DNA of 13,218 nt from Bacteroidota bacterium (lineage in GTDB: Bacteria > Bacteroidota > Bacteroidia > UKL13-3). Shown here piece by piece: positions 1 to 7,620 of this stretch (within the stretch, counting starts at the first letter, position 1; every line of letters begins with the position of its first letter). The stretch spans positions 1 to 13,218 of the forward strand of contig CANHRW010000037.1 in assembly GCA_947462865.1 (NCBI GenBank). Reading direction: 5' to 3'. The position numbers and the translations under genes were made by a program. Below the pieces are notes generated by a model, which was not told the origin of the DNA, did not search any database, and saw nothing but the letters and a program-made list of their open reading frames with translations.

Positions 1-365
1 TAAAACAGAATCAGTAAAATTACAATGATGATAAATATGATGGCATATGTAGTGCTTAAATAAATCTTTGCCTGTAAATGTTCATTCTTTGAGACTGAAT
101 AAGTGAATTTATTTCTAAGTCCGTTTCCTAAACCTATGTCAAAAACATACAACCAATTATTAATTGAAGCTACTGTTAACCAAACTCCATATTCGGATTG
201 CGTTAAATAACTTAAATTTAAAGGAACCAATAACAATCCAATAGCAGCTATTCCAAATTTAATCACAAATGAATAAAGTATGTTTTGATACAATTCAATT
301 GTTCTAAAGCTGTTTTTATCAACTATTTTCTTATGAGCTGTGACAAACCAATTGAAGAATAACAT
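1..365 (-). CDS. Wzx-like polysaccharide flippase, N-terminal part (cut by window edge)
   Basis: This is the first 121 codons of a membrane protein that continues past the left edge. Reading from ATG at 365-363, it has a short basic N-terminus and a membrane segment at about residues 31-50 (FVIKFGIAAIGLLLVPLNL). A conserved-looking stretch FDIGLGNGLRNK follows at residues 75-86, and a second very hydrophobic segment at about 104-121. The arrangement of a first helix followed by E-Y-G-x-W and D-x-G-L-G-N-G-L-R-N is typical of MATE/MOP-superfamily polysaccharide exporters (Wzx or RfbX type). These flip undecaprenyl-diphosphate-linked repeat units across the inner membrane. The start lies 2 bases after the stop of the polymerase gene, so it is the fourth gene of the export operon. 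The substrate cannot be inferred. Only the N-terminal third or so is visible, so the family call rests on this segment and on gene context. Confidence 0.75.
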   Translation of the reverse strand, partial: MLFFNWFVTAHKKIVDKNSFRTIELYQNILYSFVIKFGIAAIGLLLVPLNLSYLTQSEYGVWLTVASINNWLYVFDIGLGNGLRNKFTYSVSKNEHLQAKIYLSTTYAIIFIIIVILLILF

Positions 366-367
366 AT

Positions 368-1627
368 TTAAATATACGTATTGGTTTCAATAATAACATT
401 TTGGTCCTTGTTCAGCCAGCATAAATCTATTACAAACAAAGTAAAATAATGTATGGGATAATAAACCGGATTGGGTAATAAAAAAAGTTGAATAAACAAC
501 ATGAGCATCAAGGGCCATAAGTGCTGACTAAAGGCTCTTTTGGTAGAAATCCATAAAAAATAAAAAAAAAGTAATGCCCCTATGCCGTATTGACAAAACA
601 AGTATACAAAACTGTTGTGGGGATATGGGATTTTAACCTGAACATAATTTGACCATTCGTTTTCGAATAAAAACATTCCGGTTCCGTATAAATAAAAATG
701 GTTCTTGATATAAGTTAAACCTGCAATCATCGCACTGCTTCTTTCTAGATCGCTATTGATTGATTTTGGATTTTCAGAATCAAATAGCACCCTTGCTAAC
801 GACGAATCTGGATTTTGCAATAAATATTGATAAATAAAGGGTGACAAAGTCAACAATAACAAAAGTAAGGCAAACAGCACAATTAGCATTTTCCGAAGCC
901 CTATCTTTCTTATAAAATTAGGAAGAAAATACACACACAATACAATCAGTAACAGTATTCCTTGTCTAGATCCTGACAGTTCAACCAAATACAACATGGT
1001 TACAAATACAAAAAAAAACAATCCAACTTTCCTATTATTGGGCATGTTGGGCATAAATTTAAAGACCATAAAACCGAAAATAACTACCGCATTTGAATAG
1101 GCATTGGCATCGGCAAACGTACCACCTAACCTCAACATGGTTTTGGATACATTTTCTGAAAGCATCAATGCAAATAAAAATGGATCGAGCATCTCAATGA
1201 TGCCCTCAACTAATAAAATCAAAAAACAAACCAATGACAATTGAAAGATAAAAGAAGTAAAGTTTGCTTTGCCTTGGTATAAAAACGCTGTCCAACTAAA
1301 ATAAATGGTGTAAATAACTATTCGAATGCTGTCATTAAATTTAAATTCTAACTGATTCTCTGCTGATGCCAATTGAATGAGCATGAAAAATAGAGAAAAA
1401 AGTATATAAAACAGCGTATTCCAATTGTTAACCAAACTAAAAAAAACACTTCTATCAAATCGGTTAATTAAAAAAAAAGTAGCAACCACCAAACAAAAAA
1501 TCAATACTGGTAAATAAGGCATTTTAAAAATACCTGTCAGTAAATACAGGTTCAGTAATAAAATGGCTCCAATTGAAAAATGTAGCTTTCTTTCTATTAC
1601 TTGTTTAAAATCAATTGCTGGTTGCAT
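368..1627 (-). CDS. O-antigen polymerase/ligase-like membrane protein (Wzy type)
   Basis: This 419-residue integral membrane protein has about ten or more hydrophobic segments, for example near residues 17-33, 38-54, 72-88, 125-142, 201-217, 222-236, 247-268, 339-358 and 371-386. A large soluble loop spans about 269-338. Features seen in the Wzy/WaaL (O-antigen ligase) superfamily are SGSRQG at 218-223 and PYPHNSF at 334-340, whose His-Asn follows the large periplasmic loop. The segment GTFADANAYSNA at 169-180 is also family-like. It probably polymerises lipid-linked repeat units at the periplasmic face of the inner membrane. WaaL-like transfer is the alternative, but the neighbouring Wzz-, Wza- and Wzx-like genes favour polymerase. 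The ATG at 1627-1625 lies inside the end of the chain-length gene (17-base overlap), which suggests translational coupling. The coding strand contains three runs of nine T, longer than homopolymers noticed in the other genes. Confidence 0.8.
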   Translation of the reverse strand: MQPAIDFKQVIERKLHFSIGAILLLNLYLLTGIFKMPYLPVLIFCLVVATFFLINRFDRSVFFSLVNNWNTLFYILFSLFFMLIQLASAENQLEFKFNDSIRIVIYTIYFSWTAFLYQGKANFTSFIFQLSLVCFLILLVEGIIEMLDPFLFALMLSENVSKTMLRLGGTFADANAYSNAVVIFGFMVFKFMPNMPNNRKVGLFFFVFVTMLYLVELSGSRQGILLLIVLCVYFLPNFIRKIGLRKMLIVLFALLLLLLTLSPFIYQYLLQNPDSSLARVLFDSENPKSINSDLERSSAMIAGLTYIKNHFYLYGTGMFLFENEWSNYVQVKIPYPHNSFVYLFCQYGIGALLFFYFLWISTKRAFSQHLWPLMLMLFIQLFLLPNPVYYPIHYFTLFVIDLCWLNKDQNVIIETNTYI

Positions 1628-2672
1628 CTGATTTGTATTTGAATACCAACCAAATTGTAAAACCCATCACTGCTGTAAACAAGGCTATTAAGCTACTTAT
1701 TATTGGAAACAACACCAATGAATATTCTATTTTCTTGAGTGGAAACCTTGGAAAATCTACCAATTCAAAAACAGGTTTTTGTTGGTTTAAATTGAACCTA
1801 GCCACCTCTCTGTTTTTTAATAACTCTGCATACAAAGAATTGAGAATTTCTCCTGAGCGTCTGAGTTGGGTTTCATTAATTCTGCCTGAAACCCTTACCA
1901 TACCAATAGATTCATCAATGGCCCTGGCTTTACTTTTGTCTAAATCTGAAACCAGTTGCTCTACAGAATCTACTTTGTATTCTATTAAATCAACCAATTC
2001 CTGTTGCTGGTTGGTCATGGCTTTTAAATAAAACTTGGTGAGTTCATGGTACATTGCAGCTAAAAAAGCGCTTGCCAAAGCTTCTACTTTGTGTTTAAAT
2101 GTTAACTCAATAATACCTGAAGAAGTATTTCCAACAAAAGTTGTGGCTTTCTTTTTAACAGACTCTACTTGTAAGTAGTTGGGCTTAGTAATGATTTCTA
2201 AAATGGCATTGATCGCAAAATTTTCTTGGTAATTGAGCAATTCTAATTCTGAATGTATAAACCCATTAAAACCTTGCATTTCGGGTGTTTTTTCAAACAA
2301 TTTATTCAGTTTATGGTAAGCTATGAACTCATCAGCAATCAATTGTTTTCCTGGCAAACTGTCTAAAAGAGCTTGTCCGCATATTTTACGGGAATTGCTT
2401 AAAAACAAAATACGGTCATCAGTTACATTCATTGCATTCACTCCTAAAATGCCCAGTTGAGAGGTAATGGAACTTAAATAATTACCTGAACTATTCTTGG
2501 AATCATTGATAATGAAACTCAATTTGGCTTCGTATTTAGGTTTTAAAAACAATGCCAGAAAAAATCCAATCAATAATCCAAACAGCATCCCTGCATACAT
2601 AAATTTGCGTTTTTTAACCAATAGCTTCCACCAATTGATTACAAATGCATCTGTTTGAGATTTTGTTTGCAT
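1611..2672 (-). CDS. Wzz-like polysaccharide chain-length determinant (no kinase domain)
   Basis: This 353-residue inner-membrane polysaccharide co-polymerase has the usual two-helix layout. A cytoplasmic N-terminus with WWKLLVKKRK (14-23) precedes TM1 at about 25-43. Then come the motif KPKYEAKLSFII (44-55), a long periplasmic domain that is probably coiled-coil at about 215-295, a Pro-containing stretch PRFPLKK (308-314) and TM2 at about 317-343. This matches the Wzz/GumC family, which sets the modal length of the polymer made by Wzy and contacts the Wza exporter. The protein ends about 10 residues after TM2, and no Walker A motif or tyrosine-rich tail is present. It is therefore not fused to a BY-kinase, unlike many Bacteroidota co-polymerases. 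Its ATG overlaps the stop of the export gene by one base (TAATG), and its 3' end overlaps the polymerase gene by 17 bases. The family is clear; the polymer it controls is unknown. Confidence 0.85.
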   Translation of the reverse strand: MQTKSQTDAFVINWWKLLVKKRKFMYAGMLFGLLIGFFLALFLKPKYEAKLSFIINDSKNSSGNYLSSITSQLGILGVNAMNVTDDRILFLSNSRKICGQALLDSLPGKQLIADEFIAYHKLNKLFEKTPEMQGFNGFIHSELELLNYQENFAINAILEIITKPNYLQVESVKKKATTFVGNTSSGIIELTFKHKVEALASAFLAAMYHELTKFYLKAMTNQQQELVDLIEYKVDSVEQLVSDLDKSKARAIDESIGMVRVSGRINETQLRRSGEILNSLYAELLKNREVARFNLNQQKPVFELVDFPRFPLKKIEYSLVLFPIISSLIALFTAVMGFTIWLVFKYKSDATSN

Positions 2673-5134
2673 TATTTAATAAAATTTAAAATGAGCACCA
2701 TTAAAGTGGTCATAGATGTAGTAATAGAAATGGCTTCAACTGTTGTTAAACTTTTGTGTTCAGGCTTAGATGGGACTATAATCTCTGATCCGGGCTGTAC
2801 TTTAGGATAACAATTGAAAAATAGGTAGTTTTTAGTAGATTTTGCTGTGCCGTTTTGATACACTATATAGGCTTTTCTTCGAGAAGATTTTGAGGTAAAT
2901 CCACCTGCTTCACTGACATATTTTTTAAAACTTTTTTGTTTTTTGTATTTCAGTTGATTCGGATATAAAACCTGCCCATTAACAGTTACCAACGGATTGA
3001 ATGAAGGTATGTACAACACATCATTTTCTGCTAAAACCAAATCGGCACTGGTTCGATTTCCACTTAAAATCTTATTTAAATTTAAACCAATGACATCTTT
3101 TTGGTTCATTTCGCTCTGCTCTTGGAACAAACTATCATCAGTGCCCTTTTTATTTAGCTTAAAGAGCGTCATCATAGATTTTTTATCTTTGATATTGTCC
3201 ACTTCAGATCCTGGTCTGGTTCTAATAAGTACCGCTCCTTCCGGAAATGCATTCGCTGTTAAGCCACCCGATCTTTTCATGATTTCCGAAATAGATTCAT
3301 TATTTTTTAACAAAGAATAGGTTCCAGGGTATAAGACCTCACCTTGAATGGAAATTGATTTCAAGGGCTGATAATTGGATGAACTAAACACATGTATTTG
3401 GTCAAATGGTTCTAATTTGAATTGGCGCAAATCGGCTAAATTGTTATTAATTTCAATGGTATTTACCTCAGCCAATTTGCCTTCTTTTAATAATTTATTG
3501 GCATCTTTTGCCCTTCTTGAAACTTGAATTCTTTTGGTATCTGCACCTATTTTAACACCTCCTGCTAAAACCAAAACATCTTCCAATACCATATCTGTAC
3601 CATAATCAAAATTTCCGGGTACCAGCACCTCTCCTGTTACATATACTTTTTCTGGTATTTGCATTTGCAACATAGAGGCTACTATTAATTTATCTTCACG
3701 TTTTAGTTGAATATTAGGAGATTTCCCGGCTAAAATAGCTCCTATGTTCAAGGAAATAATTTCTTGAGAATTGTCTGGATTCAGCCTGTACAAAATAGCT
3801 CTAGTTGTGAGTGCATCTTCTTTTAAGCCTCCTGCATTGTTTAGCAGGTCAGTGATAGTGGGGGTTGATTCCAAAGCAAAATAACCTGGACGAAAAACCG
3901 CTCCTTCAATTTGAATTCTGTTTTTGAACCTATCCAACACAGCATTTACAAAATATGCATCCCCATTTTCAGGCTTAAACAACTGAATTTCTGACTGCTT
4001 TACATTTGCAATTGACTTTTGAAGACCATCATTCCTATTGACCTGAATGAGTGCTTTGTAAGCGTCAGGCGTGAATCCTCCAGCAAAATAGATTAAATCT
4101 TTGAGTGTTTCTGTGGGTTTTAATTCAAACAAACCAGGGTGTTTTACCTGACCAGCCAATTGAATTCTACTGATATAGGGTTCTACTTTTACAATGTCTT
4201 GATCTTGAAGACGGATATTGCCTTTAGTGGCACCCGTCATCAAAAAATCATAAATATCCATTGTAGCAATATGCTGGTTGTTTCTAATCAACTTTATGGT
4301 TCTAAAACTCCCATCATCATTGGGTCCTCCAGCAGCATATAAAGCATTAAAAACAGTAGCCAAGGAAGGCAAAGTATAGGTACCTGGATTCAATACCTCC
4401 CCTAATAATACCACTTTAATGCTACGAATATTCCCTAAAGTAATGCTCAATTTGGTTTGACCGCTCTGAATACTTGGGTTGTACTTAGACAAATGGGATT
4501 TGATTTTTTTGGTGGCTTGTTCAATGGTAGAGGCAGCTAAAAACACAGAGCCAAACATAGGAATTCTAGCCTGTCCATCGGGAGAAATCTTTACACTGTA
4601 AGTGGCGTCTGAATAACCGCTTAAATCAATGACAATTTCATCCTCAGGACCTAAGACATAATTTAATGGGGTGGCGATTTTTAAATTGGGTTGAAAATTG
4701 TATTGTTTATTTCTAAACAAACTGGCCCCGTATATTGCTGAAATGAAAGTACTGTTTCCAGTGTTGGCTTCTAAATCTGTTTCAATGTTCCAATTTCGAC
4801 CACTGTTGACAACTGCTGTCTTTGCATCTGAAGTATTGAATGATTGTTTTTGTAAGCGTTGGGCTAATTTTTCAATTTCAGATTCTGGAATTTTATTTTT
4901 TAACATTTCTACTTTAACCTGCTCCCAATTTTTGCCTGTATTTTGCATTTCTTCACCCAATTGTCTGATTTGAAATTCTGACAATTTATCGGCATTGAAA
5001 CTTGCAGGATTGGATGTAACTAAGCCCAAATTTTGGGCAATCAACTGTGTAGAAACGAACAGAATAAAGGCAATTAAAAGCAGTACCTGCTTGTGAAAAA
5101 CCGTTTGTATTTTTCTTGTATAAATTAAGACCAT
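2672..5134 (-). CDS. Wza-like outer-membrane polysaccharide export protein with six SLBB repeats
   Basis: This 820-residue outer-membrane polysaccharide exporter (OPX family) probably forms the channel for the polymer made by the following genes. The signal peptide is at residues 1-34 (hydrophobic 17-33, ending LIAQ). There is no lipobox Cys, so it is not a Wza-type lipoprotein. The mature N-terminus (about 47-100) is helical and charged. A Poly_export domain spans about 156-235 (YVLGPEDEIVIDLSGYSD, then SPDGQARIPMFG). Six SLBB-like beta-grasp repeats follow, each with a G-x-V-x-x-P turn: GEVLNPG (245), GQVKHPG (328), GAVFRPG (411), GEVLVPG (501), GEVLYPG (598) and GQVLYPN (720). Five of these are followed by an A-G-G or S-G-G about 20 residues on. 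A hydrophobic segment at about 799-818 ends the protein and may be the pore-forming or anchoring helix. At more than twice the size of E. coli Wza, it resembles the long multi-SLBB exporters common in Bacteroidota. It is the first gene of the leftward operon. Confidence 0.9.
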   Translation of the reverse strand: MVLIYTRKIQTVFHKQVLLLIAFILFVSTQLIAQNLGLVTSNPASFNADKLSEFQIRQLGEEMQNTGKNWEQVKVEMLKNKIPESEIEKLAQRLQKQSFNTSDAKTAVVNSGRNWNIETDLEANTGNSTFISAIYGASLFRNKQYNFQPNLKIATPLNYVLGPEDEIVIDLSGYSDATYSVKISPDGQARIPMFGSVFLAASTIEQATKKIKSHLSKYNPSIQSGQTKLSITLGNIRSIKVVLLGEVLNPGTYTLPSLATVFNALYAAGGPNDDGSFRTIKLIRNNQHIATMDIYDFLMTGATKGNIRLQDQDIVKVEPYISRIQLAGQVKHPGLFELKPTETLKDLIYFAGGFTPDAYKALIQVNRNDGLQKSIANVKQSEIQLFKPENGDAYFVNAVLDRFKNRIQIEGAVFRPGYFALESTPTITDLLNNAGGLKEDALTTRAILYRLNPDNSQEIISLNIGAILAGKSPNIQLKREDKLIVASMLQMQIPEKVYVTGEVLVPGNFDYGTDMVLEDVLVLAGGVKIGADTKRIQVSRRAKDANKLLKEGKLAEVNTIEINNNLADLRQFKLEPFDQIHVFSSSNYQPLKSISIQGEVLYPGTYSLLKNNESISEIMKRSGGLTANAFPEGAVLIRTRPGSEVDNIKDKKSMMTLFKLNKKGTDDSLFQEQSEMNQKDVIGLNLNKILSGNRTSADLVLAENDVLYIPSFNPLVTVNGQVLYPNQLKYKKQKSFKKYVSEAGGFTSKSSRRKAYIVYQNGTAKSTKNYLFFNCYPKVQPGSEIIVPSKPEHKSLTTVEAISITTSMTTLMVLILNFIK

Positions 5135-5156
5135 GTTTATATAAACTGTAGACTTT

Positions 5157-5188
5157 GCAATATAATCAAACAGCTATGTACTTTCAAA
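5157..5188 (-). promoter_or_regulatory. Candidate promoter for the leftward polysaccharide operon
   Basis: On the minus strand a TTTG (5188-5185) is followed after 20 bases by TATATTGC (5164-5157). This is close to the Bacteroidota -33 TTTG / -7 TAnnTTTG pattern, with an imperfect -7 box. Transcription would start near 5150, about 15 bases before the ATG at 5134-5132. The position is plausible, but a match of this quality is expected by chance in AT-rich DNA. Confidence 0.35.
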
Positions 5189-5230
5189 CATGCAACCTAA
5201 AAGCATTTTATTTCCACTTGAACAAGTAAA

Positions 5231-5263
5231 CAATTCAATTGGTACAAAAACCTGTTATATTTG
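5231..5263 (+). promoter_or_regulatory. Candidate promoter for the rightward receptor operon
   Basis: TATATTTG at 5256-5263 is an exact match to the Bacteroidota -7 consensus TAnnTTTG. No good TTTG stands 19-21 bases upstream; the nearest TTG (5239-5241) is only 14 bases away. That TTG ends an 11-base palindrome (CAATT-C-AATTG, 5231-5241) that could be an operator half or chance. If the box is used, transcription starts only a few bases before the ATG at 5272, giving a near-leaderless message. Confidence 0.4.
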
Positions 5264-5271
5264 TAATTCTG

Positions 5272-7578
5272 ATGAAAAAAATACTCTTTGCATTTACTTG
5301 TTTCTTACTGGTATACAATTCTATAACAGCGCAAAATGCTGAAATAAGAGGCTTTGTTTACGATAAAAAATCTGGCGAACCCATCATTTTCACAAATGTG
5401 GTTGTAAAAGAATTAATGATTGGTAAATCTACAGATATTAATGGTTTCTATACCATCAACAGAATTAAACCTGCAACCTACACCCTCATGTGTTGGGCTA
5501 TAGGGTACGATACAACCAAAATAATGGTAGAATTATTGCCAGGAAGTATTAAAAATCAAAATATTTACCTAAAAGCCAAAAACCTAGAACTGGGTGAGGT
5601 TCAAATTAAAGCCGACCGCCAAAAAGCCAAAGAACAAATTAACATTTCTACCAATGTCATCACGCAAAAAGAGTTGAAACAACTGCCAACTTTTGGGGGT
5701 GAACCCGATTTGGTTCAGTATTTACAAGTATTACCAGGTGTTAATTTTAGTGGTGACCAAGGCGGACAATTATACATCAGAGGAGGGCCTCCTGTTATGA
5801 ACAAAGTAATGATGGATGGCATGATCATTTACAATCCATTTCATTCAATAGGCTTATTTTCTGTGTTTGATGCTGATTTAATTAGAAACGCCGATGTAAG
5901 TGCAGGTGGTTTTAATGCCCAATATGGAGGCAGGGTTTCAGGCATAATAGATGTAAATACCAGAGAAGGTAATAAAAAAGAGTTATCCGGAAAACTGAGT
6001 ATCAACCCTATAACAGCAAAGGTTTTACTTGAAGGGCCGTTGAGCAAGTTTTCAGAGGGTGGCTCTAGTTCTTCGCTAATTTTCTCTTACAAAACATCTT
6101 ATTTAAACAAAACAGCACCACTTTTCTATCCAGGAGCAGACCCCAAATATGGATTGCCCTACTCATTCAATGATATTTATGGAAAATTCAGCCAAATATC
6201 AGAAAATGGTAGCCGTTTGAACCTTTTTGGGTTTAATTTTTCGGATAATGCTAATTTTAGTACAACCAAATACAATTGGAATTCGCTGGGTTTTGGAGGA
6301 AGCATTATGGTTATTCCTGAAGCCTCAAGTACTGTTATCAATGCCACTTTTGGTTATTCTAATTACCTCATGAACCAAGTTGAAGCTGCGGATAATTTAC
6401 CCCGTCAAAGTTCTATTAATGGTTTCAATGGCAGTATTAATTTTACTAATTTTATAGGAAAAGACGACATTAAATATGGATTTGATGCTGTTGGATTCGC
6501 TACCGATTTTACCTACAGAAACGCAGTAGGCAGAACTTTACAATCAACTGATTACAACACAGAACTACATGGTTTTGTTAAATACAAAAAAGTGTGGAAC
6601 AGATTGGTTGTTGAACCTGGTTTGAGGGCCATTTATTATGCCTCTCTATCTGAAAGTAGTTTGGAACCACGTTTGGGAATTAAATGGAATACCACCAGTT
6701 TTTTAAGAGCCAAATTGGCGGCAGGCACCTACTCCCAAAATTTAATGAGTGCAGTAAGTGACCGTGATGTAGTCAATTTATTTTATGGATTTCTATCAAG
6801 TCCTGACAAAGTAAATGGTACTTCTTCTATAGACCACAAAAGACAAACAGCTGAACATTTGGTTGCTGGTTTTGAGTTAGACCTTGGTAGATACATTGAA
6901 ATCAATGCAGAGGTGTTCTACAAAAACTTTAGCCAGATTACCAATATCAATAGAGACAAAGTGTATGATGATTTTCCAGTAAACCAAAATAAACCCTTTT
7001 ACCAAAGAGCAGATATAATTAAAGAAACAGGAGATGCTTCTGGTTTTGACATCCGTGTTAAAATGGATTACAAAAGACTGTATATATGGGCAGTTTATTC
7101 TTTAACCTATGTTAACAGATTATTTGACAAGAACGACAGTGTCAGTATCAAGTATTTTCCAAATTTCGACAGAAGACATAATTTCAACCTCGTTGTAAGT
7201 TATGAATTTGGGAAAAATAGAAGTTGGCATGTAAATACACGTTACAATTTGGGCTCAGGATTTCCCTTTACTCAAACTCAAGGGTTTTATGAACAACTTA
7301 ATTTAAATGGAGGGGTTGCTGGAAACATCAATAACCAGAATGGAAACCTAGGAATTGCATACAGTGAAACCAATTCAGGCAGGTTGCCTTATTTCCACAG
7401 AGTAGATTTTTCTATCAGTAAAAAAATAAGCTTCAACCCTAAAAATTCATTAACCATTGTTGCTTCAGCAACCAATATTTTAAACAGAGAGAACATCTTT
7501 TATTTCGATAGACTGAACTATAAACGCATCAATCAGCTCCCAATTATACCCACTTTGGGGATAAATTGGAACTTTTAA
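5272..7578 (+). CDS. TonB-dependent outer-membrane receptor with N-terminal CarboxypepD_reg-like domain
   Basis: This 768-residue outer-membrane transporter is energised by TonB-ExbB-ExbD. The ATG at 5272 gives a proper signal peptide (MKKILFAFTCFLL, cleavage after ITA near residue 20). An in-frame TTG at 5239 would add 11 unlikely residues and would overlap the promoter candidate. Residues about 24-101 form a carboxypeptidase-regulatory-like beta sandwich (IRGFVYDKKSGEPI, then STDINGFYTI). A TonB-box-like LELGEVQIKA follows at about 105-114. The plug is at about 129-230, with QLYIRGGPPVMNKVMMDGM and GGFNAQYGGRVSGIIDVNTR. The rest is the beta-barrel, ending in an aromatic residue (GINWNF). 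At 768 residues it is shorter than SusC proteins (about 1000), and no SusD gene is adjacent, so it is not a classical glycan SusCD pair. The substrate is unknown. It is the first gene of the rightward operon; its stop is 36 bases before the TPR gene, in the same frame. Confidence 0.9.
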   Translation: MKKILFAFTCFLLVYNSITAQNAEIRGFVYDKKSGEPIIFTNVVVKELMIGKSTDINGFYTINRIKPATYTLMCWAIGYDTTKIMVELLPGSIKNQNIYLKAKNLELGEVQIKADRQKAKEQINISTNVITQKELKQLPTFGGEPDLVQYLQVLPGVNFSGDQGGQLYIRGGPPVMNKVMMDGMIIYNPFHSIGLFSVFDADLIRNADVSAGGFNAQYGGRVSGIIDVNTREGNKKELSGKLSINPITAKVLLEGPLSKFSEGGSSSSLIFSYKTSYLNKTAPLFYPGADPKYGLPYSFNDIYGKFSQISENGSRLNLFGFNFSDNANFSTTKYNWNSLGFGGSIMVIPEASSTVINATFGYSNYLMNQVEAADNLPRQSSINGFNGSINFTNFIGKDDIKYGFDAVGFATDFTYRNAVGRTLQSTDYNTELHGFVKYKKVWNRLVVEPGLRAIYYASLSESSLEPRLGIKWNTTSFLRAKLAAGTYSQNLMSAVSDRDVVNLFYGFLSSPDKVNGTSSIDHKRQTAEHLVAGFELDLGRYIEINAEVFYKNFSQITNINRDKVYDDFPVNQNKPFYQRADIIKETGDASGFDIRVKMDYKRLYIWAVYSLTYVNRLFDKNDSVSIKYFPNFDRRHNFNLVVSYEFGKNRSWHVNTRYNLGSGFPFTQTQGFYEQLNLNGGVAGNINNQNGNLGIAYSETNSGRLPYFHRVDFSISKKISFNPKNSLTIVASATNILNRENIFYFDRLNYKRINQLPIIPTLGINWNF

Positions 7579-7589
7579 CCCAATTCTCA

Positions 7590-7620
7590 GCGCATAGATT
7601 CGTTTATCACAACTATGCGC
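7590..7620 (+). promoter_or_regulatory. Inverted repeat that could sequester the TPR gene start codon
   Basis: GCGCATAG at 7590-7597 and CTATGCGC at 7613-7620 are perfect 8-base reverse complements separated by 15 bases. In RNA the right arm would hold the ATG at 7615-7617 within the stem. The arms are GC-rich compared with their surroundings. No T run follows, so it is not a typical intrinsic terminator. It could limit translation of the TPR gene relative to the receptor, mark a processing site, or be a protein-binding dyad. The repeat is seen directly; its function is inference. Confidence 0.45.

Noticed and set aside
1615..2031. 138-codon plus-strand open frame opposite the Wzz-like gene
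   Set aside because: It is antisense to a well-supported gene in an overlapping operon, and its Ser/Leu/Asn-rich composition is that of a reverse-strand shadow.
2997..4973. Three plus-strand open frames opposite the exporter gene (2997-3320, 4139-4342, 4698-4973)
   Set aside because: All lie wholly within the SLBB exporter on the other strand and show no domain, signal peptide or promoter of their own.
5239..5271. Upstream TTG start that would extend the receptor by 11 residues
   Set aside because: The extension precedes a textbook signal peptide that starts at the ATG at 5272, uses a rare start codon, and overlaps the candidate -7 box.
5841..6047. 68-codon minus-strand open frame within the receptor gene
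   Set aside because: It is antisense to the conserved plug domain.
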